Below are positions 45,240 through 54,830 of a stretch of DNA of 64,000 nucleotides, one piece after another. The position numbers and the translations under genes were made by a program. This DNA is from Alentia gelatinosa (taxonomy: Eukaryota; Annelida; Polychaeta; Phyllodocida; Polynoidae). The DNA is taken from positions 15,833,298 to 15,897,297 of the forward strand of contig OX465583.1 in the NCBI GenBank assembly GCA_950022655.1, in the 5' to 3' direction. Below the pieces are notes generated by a model. It saw only the letters and a program-made list of their open reading frames with translations, had not been told where the DNA came from and did not search any database. How positions within the stretch are numbered: the first letter of the stretch is position 1; each line of letters opens with the position of its first letter.

Positions 45240-47162
45240 CTAATAATCCAGAACCTGAAGATCAACAGAATAAAACATACCATTATCCACTAAAACTTTA
45301 ATACATTTACCGAAATAACCATTATAAGTGATACGAGACAAATAATCTGCCAAGATATTGTCTTCCGACCTAATATAGGAGGCAACTAGCTGAATATTAA
45401 AAACAAAACAAAACCAGAAAATCTCTCTCAGCCAACCCATGCACACTGAATTGTGACTCCTACCTGAATTAATCATGGACATAACCTGGGTGTTATCGGT
45501 GATTAAATGAACCCTCCTATTGGAATAAGCCTGTCCCCAACGTTTCAAACCGACCACAATGGGCCAAAGTTCCAGAACATTAATATTTAAATCTCCAACT
45601 TCCTCAGAGGGACCCTCAACGATATGATCCGAAAGACAATCATTAGAAAAAGAATTGTCCCAGGTACCAAAAACAAAATCCTCCCCAGCCCAAACACCAA
45701 AACCTTTTCCTGAAGAATCTGATACCATAGGAACTCCTGAACAATCAGTTTGTATTATAGCTCTACCATTAAAAATTTCTGAGAATTTTCTCCACCATTC
45801 GAGGTCCTTCCTGGCCTCTTCATCTATTTTAACCCTAACCCCCCTACGGGTTCTGGCACTCAAATCAAAAAATCTCCTGCTGAAAGTCCTTCCACCTCTG
45901 ACTATTTGAGAGCAAAAAGAGATTATTCCTCCCAGGATTTCGAAATCCTTTTTTGTTCCTGAACCTTTTTCCAATGCAGTATTAACGAAATTATTGAGTT
46001 TATCAATTTTACTCTGAGGTAAAGTCAAGCTCATATCGTTACTATCAATAGTGATGCCTAAAAAGATAGTTTTAGTTGATGGAAATGTTAATTTTTCCCT
46101 TGAGACTTCAAAACCAATTGTCTCCACCATCGTAATAAATTTATCACGATACTCTAGGCATTCATCATAACTTGAGCCTATTATGAGGAAATCATCCAAA
46201 TAGTTAATCACTAAAGGGATGTTTTCTTGATGTGCACAGTCTACGATAAAATTTGATAATTTAGTAAAGATACTTGGAGCACAACGGAGGCCAAAACAAA
46301 GCCTATTATCACAAAATAGCTCAGGACCCTCGCCTAAATCCCATCTTAGGCCTTGATATTTAGTGTGTTCTGAAAATACATTAACGGACCTATAAGCTGA
46401 TTTTAGATCCACCACTACTGAATAATCTCCTATATTCAGACATTCTGCCGCAGAATAAACCGAGTTATAGGTTATATCGGTGAAAGTGCTACTCATATTG
46501 TCATTAATACTGCCGCTTATAGGCATAGAACAATCTGTTATAGGCCGCAATTTACCATTAGATTTAACTACGGCACCAAGAGCATGTATACATTGTGGTT
46601 TGACACTGACTTTAGAAATTCTATCGTTTTCAATATCGTCAATAACAATATCAGACATCTGATCACTAAACTTTTCGTCAAGAATCGAATTATAATTATC
46701 GCAGTCATACGATACAGTACAATCGGAATTAACAATCTTAAAACCCCAATTGATACCATCCCAAACAAAATTCTTTTCATCCTCTGACAATTTTGAATTT
46801 TGATTAGAATCAAAAATATACTTATAGGCCCTACACGGCTTCAACTGAGCCTTTTTTCCGCCTATAGTGTGAGAACAACCGCAACAGCCTAAACGACAGG
46901 CCGAAACATCCGTAACGAAATCTTTCTCCACTACTGATGGGTAAAAAGATTCTGCTTCAATATTTAATACAGAATTCGTTAAAACAACATTGTCATTAAC
47001 GAATAACGAATCTACAGAGGGTGCTACAGAGCAAGAAGTAACAAAACCGTTACTGGCAGTAACGTCATCATTTTGGCTATTTTTAGATTCAGCGCATTCC
47101 TCGTTTGATACATTGTCACAATAGCGACCTGATTTGAAATAGCATTGCTCCGCACCAATATA
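45240..47162 (-). CDS. Pol: reverse transcriptase and RNase H
   Basis: 641 codons from just after the Gag UGA; the last 563 follow a GTG at 46931 with no in-frame ATG nearby, so translation by readthrough from Gag is likely. Numbering from 46931: RT motif A VDLKSAYR (D175), the conserved GLRCAPS turn (215-221), motif C YLDD (244-247), and a GGIISFCSQIVRGGRTF thumb region (334-350). RNase H has TDCSG (396), NVLELWP (E454), ITDNTQV (479-480) and ILADYLSR (D529). The upstream 77 codons and the cysteine-rich start (CRLGCCGC) have no clear counterpart. It copies element RNA into cDNA in cytoplasm or nucleus. No frameshift or missing catalytic residue. Confidence 0.93.
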   Translation of the reverse strand, partial: YIGAEQCYFKSGRYCDNVSNEECAESKNSQNDDVTASNGFVTSCSVAPSVDSLFVNDNVVLTNSVLNIEAESFYPSVVEKDFVTDVSACRLGCCGCSHTIGGKKAQLKPCRAYKYIFDSNQNSKLSEDEKNFVWDGINWGFKIVNSDCTVSYDCDNYNSILDEKFSDQMSDIVIDDIENDRISKVSVKPQCIHALGAVVKSNGKLRPITDCSMPISGSINDNMSSTFTDITYNSVYSAAECLNIGDYSVVVDLKSAYRSVNVFSEHTKYQGLRWDLGEGPELFCDNRLCFGLRCAPSIFTKLSNFIVDCAHQENIPLVINYLDDFLIIGSSYDECLEYRDKFITMVETIGFEVSREKLTFPSTKTIFLGITIDSNDMSLTLPQSKIDKLNNFVNTALEKGSGTKKDFEILGGIISFCSQIVRGGRTFSRRFFDLSARTRRGVRVKIDEEARKDLEWWRKFSEIFNGRAIIQTDCSGVPMVSDSSGKGFGVWAGEDFVFGTWDNSFSNDCLSDHIVEGPSEEVGDLNINVLELWPIVVGLKRWGQAYSNRRVHLITDNTQVMSMINSGRSHNSVCMGWLREIFWFCFVFNIQLVASYIRSEDNILADYLSRITYNGYFGKCIKVLVDNGMFYSVDLQVLDY

Positions 47163-48053
47163 TCATTTCTTAACGAATTGGCCACTGCTGGATTTACAAT
47201 CATAGGCCCCGTGGCTTTTGCCGTTACATTCGCTACACACATGCCTATATTTACAGTTGCTAAACTTGCAAGCGTTCTCAGCCCTATTGAAAAGATTACA
47301 ATAGCCAATTTTATCGGGTTTCTTCAAATTCTTTGACTTAGAAATAGCCGCATTGACTGTTCCTTCGTAAGATAAATAGCGAACAATATCTGACGGATCA
47401 ATGCCATCAAAAGCACTAATGCCTATTTTTTCCGCTCTCTCCTTAACAGAGTTATCATATTTGAGAAGTGCTTCGCTCGTAAAAACTTTCGTTTCCGCTT
47501 TTTCCGAAAGCAAAATTAAATGTTCAACGAGAGGTTCAACCTCTTCCCCTTTTTGAATTAAATCTTTCAAAAGTTTAAGATTGATAACATTCAATTTTTC
47601 AATGGTGACAAGTTTCTCATTTTCATTCAGATAATTTTTCGAAAGATAAATACCGGATTTTGACTTGTCTTTCTCCTTATCGTTGGTCTTGTTTTCATTG
47701 TCAATAGTAGTCTTGGATGCAGGCAACCCACAGTCTTTAACACAGTCACTCTGAATCCCACCGACCGCACCTTGACTTGGATTTGATACAGCTGCTGGAA
47801 CCGACACAGATTCTTTCTTTTCCTGGAGAAGACCAATAACGGTGAATAGAGATGCCTCTAAACGATTCATCCGATCCATTATCTGCTCCCCCGATCCTGA
47901 AGACACGGTTGATCTGGTCGCTCTTTCTTCCACCGGGTTGTCAGTTGATTCTTCTTGTTGATCGTAGTCAGAATCCACCAAATCAGATCTAAAAACCTCC
48001 GAATTAAATTCATCGACCGATGTGGCTGGCGCCAACTTCCTTCTCCTCCCCAT
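47163..48053 (-). CDS. Gag-like nucleocapsid protein
   Basis: 296 residues from an ATG 65 nt after A1. The N-terminus is basic (MGRRRKL). Residues about 55-85 (MDRMNRLEASLFTVIGLLQE) could form a coiled coil. The C-terminus has two zinc-binding patterns: a CCCH type (C252-X9-C262-X4-C267-X3-H271) and a classic retroviral-type knuckle C273-X2-C276-X4-H281-X4-C286. These fit RNA binding and packaging. The frame ends in UGA at 47165-47163 and continues, without another stop, straight into Pol in the same frame. The assignment as Gag rests on position and zinc fingers. Confidence 0.85.
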   Translation of the reverse strand: MGRRRKLAPATSVDEFNSEVFRSDLVDSDYDQQEESTDNPVEERATRSTVSSGSGEQIMDRMNRLEASLFTVIGLLQEKKESVSVPAAVSNPSQGAVGGIQSDCVKDCGLPASKTTIDNENKTNDKEKDKSKSGIYLSKNYLNENEKLVTIEKLNVINLKLLKDLIQKGEEVEPLVEHLILLSEKAETKVFTSEALLKYDNSVKERAEKIGISAFDGIDPSDIVRYLSYEGTVNAAISKSKNLKKPDKIGYCNLFNRAENACKFSNCKYRHVCSECNGKSHGAYDCKSSSGQFVKK

Positions 48054-48117
48054 ATTTGAGTCGGATCTCCAATCATCAAGTGAGAAAACGAAGTTAAACT
48101 ATAACGAAACAGCTGCG

Positions 48118-48335
48118 AGTTTTTTAACACAGCTGATCTACGCGAGATCAAAGGCGGATTAACCGTTTATATTAATAGAAGACTACGTCACGCATCCAAC
48201 GACCGCGCGGTTGCTAAGACACGTGACGAAACAAAAGGCGTGACGTGGATTAACATAGCTACCGTTACTTGGTGAGTAGCGTAGTGTTGTCTTGCGTCCT
48301 CACATATATTAATATATTGACATATATAGACATAT
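48118..48335 (-). repeat. Split direct repeat A1 (5' terminus)
   Basis: 218 bp identical to 43970-44187. Its outer end, GACATAT, runs into ATATATAT of the genomic flank, so the exact boundary is ambiguous by about four bases. Confidence 0.95.
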
Positions 48336-48347
48336 ATATATATATAT

Positions 48348-48655
48348 CACTCTATAACCTGTTATATGTATATAAATTGTAGAGACTCAGGATACGTTTC
48401 TATCGTATCGAGGTGGTTACCCGGTTGCGCTTCACCCTGGTAACCGTTACATCACGTTGTCATCACTAGCTTGGGTTACGTCACGTTCTAACAGCTAACG
48501 GATACTTGTATCGTTTTCTCAGCAGGGAAAACACGTATATTTTAGTCTTACCGTTTAACTATGTCTGAATAAACCCGGTTTTTATGTGATTACCTCCAAA
48601 TACCTCGTTCTTATTTATTCGCTACTGTTTGTTAATTATTTATCCAGCTCGTATC
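48348..48655. other. Spacer with a GGTTACC/GGTAACC inverted pair
   Basis: GGTTACCCGG near 48413 and CCTGGTAACC near 48447 form a hairpin whose loop includes TTGCGCTTCA, similar in style to the foldback loops near 5 kb. Otherwise nothing. Confidence 0.35.

Positions 48656-48657
<2 letters not shown>

Positions 48658-48721
<64 letters not shown>
48658..48721. repeat. (TA)n microsatellite
   Basis: About 31 uninterrupted TA units. Confidence 0.95.
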
Positions 48722-48727
<6 letters not shown>

Positions 48728-48955
48728 ACATGTGTAAATATGTATCCTCACATATATAAGTGCCAGCGGAGAGCTGCACCGACTATTTCAGTCTCTGGGG
48801 ATGTAAATTGCTCGTTAGCCGTGCGGGTGGCAGACAGTGGAAGCACCTCACTATCAGCGGCAATCAAACAGAGCGTGGGGCGTCGACAGTGATCTATGAG
48901 TGTTTGGTTAGACAGCTGGCTGTAGTCTCATCTCCTATACTTCTGCATCGAGCCT

Positions 48956-49512
48956 GGGCCCCGTTGCTCCATGCTTACGACAGAGCTGCGGATCGCAGAA
49001 TAGCTAACCGAGGTCTTAAATGTTGCTCCTGAATTTTTTCGGATCGTGTCGTAATCGCATAGGCGCATCGCCGTGTGAAATACTGCTTTTAGCAATACTT
49101 TTTACGCGGACCTTCAAAGCACTGCGGATCGTATCGCTGTGGGTCAAATACAGCCTTATCTGATATTTCAAATAGCGATCCATGGTGGCACCACTAACCC
49201 CTGCCACTTGTTCTTCTACCTATAGGAAATAGCGATCCAAACCACCAAGTGTCAGATCAGTTTTAACTATGGTGCCATCTGTATTTAACTAAAGAACCAA
49301 TTAATCTTCCCTTGTCTCATTCAATATGTGCCCCTGAATTGTTGTATCGCTATCGCATCGTAAAAAAAATAGCGATACCGTGGGAATATAGGGATACAAT
49401 CCGATATTATGGGAGCAAAGCTTTTTCAGTCGGATCGCTAAAGGAATCGTAAAAATAAAATTGCAATCCGATTATAGCTAGCGATACCACAAATAGTGGA
49501 GCAATGGGGCCC
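48956..49512. mobile_element. MITE family 3, copy 2
   Basis: 557 bp, bounded by GGGCCCCGTTGCTCCA and GGAGCAATGGGGCCC, same orientation and length as 40696-41252 and alignable throughout, with scattered substitutions and a few 1-3 bp indels. The flanks (AGCCT and AGGCC) give no certain target duplication. Confidence 0.85.
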
Positions 49513-49574
49513 AGGCCCGCTACAAACCACTGCGGACTGCCGAGCTCTTTACACCAGACCCTGATGTGCTCAAA

Positions 49575-49860
49575 CTGGCCATATGACCTTCTCAAATCAC
49601 TCACATGACCTGTTTAAAACAAGTCACATGGCCCACTCACATTTGTCACATGACCTGCTCACATCGGTTACATGACCTACATATGCTGGTCAGATGACCT
49701 GCTCACACCTGACCACGAATGGTCACACTTGCCACAAAACATGTGCATACCAGTCACATGACCTGCTAATGAGTACGAACATCTCACACTGTCACATGAG
49801 TTGACCACATGACCTTTTCACATGACCTCTTCATACTCACGCTCTGATCACACAAATTGA
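49575..49860 (+). repeat. Degenerate CACATGACCTGCTCA repeat
   Basis: About ten imperfect units of 25-35 bp, each centred on TCACATGACC, many followed by TGCTCACA. TCACATGAC is one base from the TFE/USF E-box TCACGTGAC, so the array could be transcription-factor bait or chance. Confidence 0.7.
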
Positions 49861-50001
49861 GTACGTATAGTGAGCCAGACTAACTAAAACATGCAGTTGT
49901 CCCACACATTCTACTGGTTGCTGCCTTCCAATTCTGCCCACTATTAGAATGTCAACCTCCTAGCTACTAGATCTGCATGGCTGCATCTGAATTTCACTTA
50001 A

Positions 50002-50330
50002 CTCTTTCAGTCCTAACAGTCCACCCAGGTGACGAGGAATGCCTCCAGGCATTGTTTATGTTTCATCATACAGACGTTATATTTTATGAGAAATAATAAA
50101 TAGATTTACACCATTTTTTTCACAACAAATAAAAAATACTATGGTCAACATTAAACTATGTGGGCATTCGATTAGTAACTATAGTAACTTGTATCTACAG
50201 GTTACTATGTGACAAACATACGACAAACAGACGCCATTGCGGCGATGGTCTCGTCCCCTTGGGGGTTTTAGCAGTATTATGCCTGGTCCTATAGTGCGCA
50301 CACTCCCCATTCAGGCTCGGATAGAAAGAG
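50002..50330. mobile_element. TTAA-flanked MITE, copy 4
   Basis: 329 bp with inverted ends CTCTTTCAGTCCTAACAG and CAGGCTCGGATAGAAAGAG, flanked by TTAA at 49998-50001 and 50331-50334. It contains GAATGCCTCCAGGCATT near the left end, as in copy 2. Confidence 0.8.
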
Positions 50331-50709
50331 TTAAATGTCAATATTGCTAGGGTTACCACCTCAACCAGGCGCCTGATGATAATACCTTCTCTATAGACTA
50401 CTACCTCCTAAACCCCATCTTGGGGCCATCATTGATGTTTCAGAATTTCTGAAATTTAGGAACCACCATCGCCCCCGCCACACCCCCACCTATCTTGTAC
50501 GCTACAGGAAAAAGAGAAGGAATACACGCAAAATTTACAAAATTGTTGACCCCTCCCCCCCCCCCCCAGTGCGTATGAACCTTATGCATCCACAGTGCAA
50601 CGAATACTTACTGCAGAATAAACCTACTTCCTACTTCCTATTGTATCGAAAACTAAGTAGGCGTTAACACTGGGGAACTTTACCCACTGAATATTTTGAT
50701 TTCTATTGC
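50331..50709. other. Spacer with a 13-C run
   Basis: Nothing supported beyond the poly(C) at 50555-50568. Confidence 0.4.
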
Positions 50710-50727
50710 ATACTGTTAAGTGCCCAT

Positions 50728-51180
50728 AACCACCCCCCCCCCCCCAATAATCCATCACCAACTCACTGAAATCTTCACGTTTCTCCCCCATTATCGCCCA
50801 CACAGTGTACACATCCTCCTCACCTACCAACCATTCAGTGTCTTTAACCGACCCCTCCTCACCAATCACCCACTCAGTGTGCATCCCCTCCTCCTCCCCC
50901 ATTATCGCCCACTTAGTAACGCCCTACCAACCCGCAGTGTGTTACACCCCCCTCCCTCATCCTCCCCTCCATTCTTCACTCGCCCGCCCACAGCGCCGAG
51001 CCCGGCATTTGTTTTCATTAGGTTGACGGAGCGGTGGACGAGGGGCAGAACAAGAGTGGTTGAGTGGTGGGGGGATCCTGACGGTGGGGTGGGAGGGGGC
51101 TGGTTGCTGACTGGCCTTGTGTGTCTGTAGTGCCGACCGCTTGACCGGTTCCGTCCCGCTCTACCCCCGAGCCCGGATTA
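50728..51180 (+). repeat. Pyrimidine-rich low-complexity tract
   Basis: Degenerate CACTCAGTGT / CCCCTCCTC units. The overlapping plus frames 50720-51130 and 50805-51026 are compositional. Confidence 0.6.
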
Positions 51181-51309
51181 CCCCCCCCCCCCCCTCACAC
51201 ACACAGACACACATACACATCCAGTACGCCTGACCCCCTCCTTCTGCTCTGCGATTGACGCCCCCCCCCCTCCCCTTACCAGTCCCCGGCCTGGACCCCT
51301 GGAAATGCG

Positions 51310-51662
51310 AGGGCAAGCGGCGGGTGGCGGGCGGCGGGTGGCGGGCGGCGGGCGGCGGGCGGCGGGCGGCGGGCAGCGGGCGGCGGGCGGCGGACGGCGG
51401 GCGGCGGGCGGCGGACGGCGGACGGCGGACGGCGGGCGGCGGGCGGCTGGCGGCGGCGGATGGCGGGCGGCGGGCGGCGGGCGGCGGGCGGCGGGCGGCT
51501 GGCGGCGGCGGATGGCGGGCGGCGGGCCGCGGCGGATGGCGGGCGGCGGGCGGCGGGCGGCGGGCGGCGGGCGGCGGCGGATGGCGGGCGGCGGGCGGCG
51601 GGCGGCGGGCGGCGGGCGGCGGGCGGCGGGCGGCGGGCGGCGGGCGGCGGGCGGCGGGCGGT
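51310..51662 (+). repeat. GC-only 7-bp minisatellite (GGCGGGC)n, G-quadruplex-prone
   Basis: About 50 units of GGCGGGC with GGCGGAC, GGCTGGC and GGCGGCGGAT variants. A block containing GGCTGGCGGCGGCGGATGGC recurs at about 51446 and 51497. All six frames are free of stops, giving RRAAGG, PPPAARR and related peptides on both strands; these are not proteins. Confidence 0.95.
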
Positions 51663-52130
51663 TAGCGGCAGACAGGGCTGCCCATTCCACATGAAGGGGG
51701 TGGGGGGTGTCCATCAGTCTGATTGGGTGCGTAATTCGTGGTAATGGTGCGATGTGTCTCCATACTCCAGGGCGGACCTCCTCTTCTCCTGCTTCTCCTC
51801 CATACATCCTTCTGCAGACAGCGAGGTGCAGTGAAGACCCACCTGAAGGGTAACGTACTCCAAGTGGACTTAATACTGTCCCTACTGCATCTTATATTGC
51901 AATGCCTGGTGAATGTGAACAACCTTATTATATACTATTATATAACTGTGCGAATGTCTCACATTTACGGGTCGCTCGTACTGATTTCGCCTGTACTGAA
52001 TTCATTGGTCAATTGCTCCGTACCGTATGACTTAACAGTAAGTCATACAATACTTAAATAATGATGGTGAAAATAATGATGTTAATAATGAGAACGAGGC
52101 AGAGTGGGGTGACTGAATAAAATCTCTTTC
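51663..52130. other. Spacer
   Basis: Nothing supported. Confidence 0.4.
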
Positions 52131-52149
52131 AAGTTATTTTGCTGTATCT

Positions 52150-52665
52150 AGCCAGATATGGCGATAGGCACAGAGACTAGAGAGATGGAGACAAAGGGTG
52201 ACAGAGTCAGACATTCAGCCAGACATAGAGATGGGGACAGAAGATGAAAGAGTCAGACATAGAGGCAGACTGAGGGACCGCAAAAGATGGAAACAGACGA
52301 TAAGATAGGGTAACAGATAAAGACATTGGCAGAGAGAGAGAGACTATGGAAGATAGAGATAGAGGGAGAAAGATACAGACTTGGAGGCAGACAGAAAGAG
52401 CACAAGAGACGGGAACAGAGGGTAAGAGAGTCAGACATGGAGACAGAGAGAGAGACTATGAGAGACAAAGACAGAGGGTGAAAGATTCAGACGTGGAGAC
52501 ATACAAAGAACTTTGAGTGACAAAGACAGAGGGTGTAAGATTCAGACATGGAGCTAGACAGAGAGAATATAGGAGACAGAGACAGAGGGTAAAAGAGTAA
52601 TTGGAGACTATGAGAGATGTAAACGTGGATTTAGACTGAGAGACTAGGGACAGAGGGTGAAAGAG
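52150..52665 (+). repeat. Purine-rich degenerate minisatellite, unit about 55-60 bp
   Basis: About eight imperfect units built from GGGTGAAAGAGTCAGACAT, GGAGACAGACAGAGAGACTA and GAGAGACAAAGACAGA. Minus-strand frames 52253-52671 (SLSVSMSDS peptides) are shadows. Confidence 0.8.
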
Positions 52666-53700
52666 TCTCATATTAACAAGTAAAGCGACTTATTTGTGAC
52701 TTATGTGTAACTGAATGTATGTGAGGCACGAAGAAAGAGAAACTACTCAATAAAGGGGACCTAGAATATATTGCATTTCTTCATCAAGTGAAAGGATATA
52801 CTAGCTCTATATATCTTAAGCAGATTGCTAGGATTATCGAGGTGTGAGATTAGAGCACAGCCACACTGAAGGGTTAAATGATTGATTCCCTCCTGGTGAG
52901 GCGGGCGGGTAGTAGTCAGGTGTTTGATAGGGTGGGTGGAGGACTAGAGGCGAGCAGGGGTCTAAGGGACTGGTGGAGGGGTGGAAGAGGCAGGGTGGTG
53001 GAGGGTTAGAGGGGGCAGGGTGGAGGATAGCGGAGAGGAGGGATGGAGGTGTGGTGTTGAGGGCTAGGGTTGGGATGGAAGTGGAGGAGGCGTGGAGGGG
53101 AGGGAGGGAGATGGTGGACGGCAAGTCGGAGTAATGGGTGAGGGGTGGCAGGGTGCTGTAGGCAGCTGCTTGTTTACCTGGGGCTCCGATCACGATCAAA
53201 TAGGATTGGATCAATTGTTTTATTGTTTTAATTAAGGGTGTGTCGTTAACGTTTTCATCAAGCCAGACACGTTAAAATCTCCCTGCCTCTAACACTCTCC
53301 AGCTGCTTTTATCTCCACTACACGCTGAATTTCTCACTGCATCTCTCTCCCACTCCATATCTCTGCCTACCTGACTTCAGTCCCTCCTCCATCCAACCAT
53401 CACGCTCTCACCATCTCTTGCTTCCTTTTCCTCCTGGCTTCTCTGGCTTCCCCAATCTTCCTGCTTTAAGTGCCCCAGCAGTCTGGTAAGGCTACCTCCA
53501 TTCAGACCGAGTTATGGATTTAAGCCTGCCAGTCTTAGTGGCACCCCGTACGTTGTAAACCAACATAAACCTTCTGATATACCCTCCCGTATGTATCTCC
53601 CCTGCCTACCCAACCACACCCCTTACATACCCGCCACCCTCTCGACGGCTGGGGGAGGGGGCGAGGGTATACGGGGTGGGGGCTGCGCCCAGCGCTGCTG
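52666..53700. other. Spacer with a G-rich stretch
   Basis: 52880-53160 is G-rich (GGGTGGAGG-type) and opens a proline/serine frame on the minus strand (52834-53214). No gene supported. Confidence 0.4.
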
Positions 53701-53714
53701 GCGCCCACTGGTGG
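53701..53714 (-). promoter_or_regulatory. Strong CTCF-like motif, minus strand
   Basis: The minus strand reads CCACCAGTGGGCGC, matching 13 of 14 positions of CCASYAGRGGGCRS. It faces the plus-strand motif at 32634. Confidence 0.4.
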
Positions 53715-53856
53715 CCTATATCGAGATGCCCGTTTTTTTAGATCGGTCTATTTGAACTCAAGTACACAGTCAAATACATCGATCGCTGTTCCTGCCAATC
53801 GAGCGCCAGGGGCGGGCGGCAGGCATCAAAGAGAAGCCAGGGGTGTGGACGCCTGG

Positions 53857-53925
53857 GGTGTGGTGTGGTGGAGGGGTGGGACGGTATAGGGTGTGGTGTG
53901 GTGGAGGGGTGGGACGGTATAGGGA
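53857..53925 (+). repeat. 33-bp tandem duplication, about 2 copies
   Basis: GTGTGGTGTGGTGGAGGGGT followed by GGGACGGTATAGG, repeated with an exact 33-bp period. Confidence 0.85.
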
Positions 53926-54830
53926 GGGGGTAGCGGAAGGCTGGGAATAGTTGAGGGGGCTGGCCAGTCTCAGTTTGTGGCAGTTTTGCGTTGAATACTG
54001 CTGCCAGTAAACAAATTGCAAAATTGGTTTTTAAACGGCGCCCAAACGATGTGAAAGCCCCCTCCCCCTCCCCTCCTACCGATACGCCGACTTCAAACTG
54101 CCACAGGCCAAGTCTACAAACTAACAAAATAATCTTTAATAAGGGTGGGGTTGTGGATGTAGTAGTGGGGGTGTCATGCTGTGGTGGTGGTGTTTTTTGC
54201 TTTAATTTTCTTTAATACATAAATGGTGCTGACGATTCCTGTTTTTGTCAACATTAATTATTGCTTACGGCTTAGAGACTGTCTGAATGGTCGTATTTGT
54301 GAGATGGCCTCTTTATTGATGATACATCCTAAACAACTCTTTTCTGAAAAAGTGTTACTAATAAAATCATGAATAACAAATAGATAAATGATAAAACTAC
54401 AAATATGACAATATGACAATGCTAGCCAATAACAATGAGTCATACTTTCAAATCATACACACTCATTGGCTTTAGCCATTTCCCATTTCAATGCTTTACA
54501 CTGCCAACCCACCAAAATCCTGACCACATAAAAAAGTTTATGATTAATTCAAAATGTTGGGGTGATGAGGGGCGAGTCGCATTAGCGAAGTGGTCGTTTG
54601 GGAAGAGTCTGTATATCCCACCCCTCGTATTTTTCCCCTAGACTTAACATCAGAGACTCATATTCAACAATGTCCTGCATAATGTAACAGATACACAACC
54701 GGCATTGAGTATGGTGATGTCACAAACCTTAGCGAATCAGTGGCCAGGATTTACCAAAACATCATTGCCCTCAAGGTAGTGGCTGCAATCAATTCGACAG
54801 ATTGCTAGGTTTTCTATGTAGGTATGTTCT
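53926..54830. other. Spacer with a composite-repeat tail fragment
   Basis: CCCTAGACTTAACATCAGAGACTC at 54638 (core TAGACTTAACAT) resembles the tail of the hairpin/SINE family on the minus strand. Otherwise nothing. Confidence 0.35.

Larger units (their letters stand above)
43810..48335 (-). mobile_element. Apparently intact Ngaro/PAT-like tyrosine-recombinase retrotransposon
   Basis: A 4.5-kb element on the minus strand. In element sense: A1 (48335-48118), Gag, reverse transcriptase/RNase H, tyrosine recombinase, B1 (44287-44188), A2 (44187-43970), a 60-bp spacer, B2 (43909-43810). This A1-ORFs-B1-A2-B2 order of split direct repeats defines Ngaro- and PAT-type elements and separates them from DIRS1-type elements with inverted repeats. 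A1/A2 (218 bp) and B1/B2 (100 bp) appear identical within each pair, implying recent insertion. All catalytic motifs are present. I see no separate hydrolase (as in many Ngaro) or methyltransferase (as in some DIRS/PAT) frame. There is no conventional target duplication; both flanks are (AT)n. Confidence 0.92.

Noticed and set aside
51178..51807. Six overlapping RRAAGG/PPPAARR frames, up to 209 codons
   Set aside because: GC-only repeat contains no stop codons in any frame.
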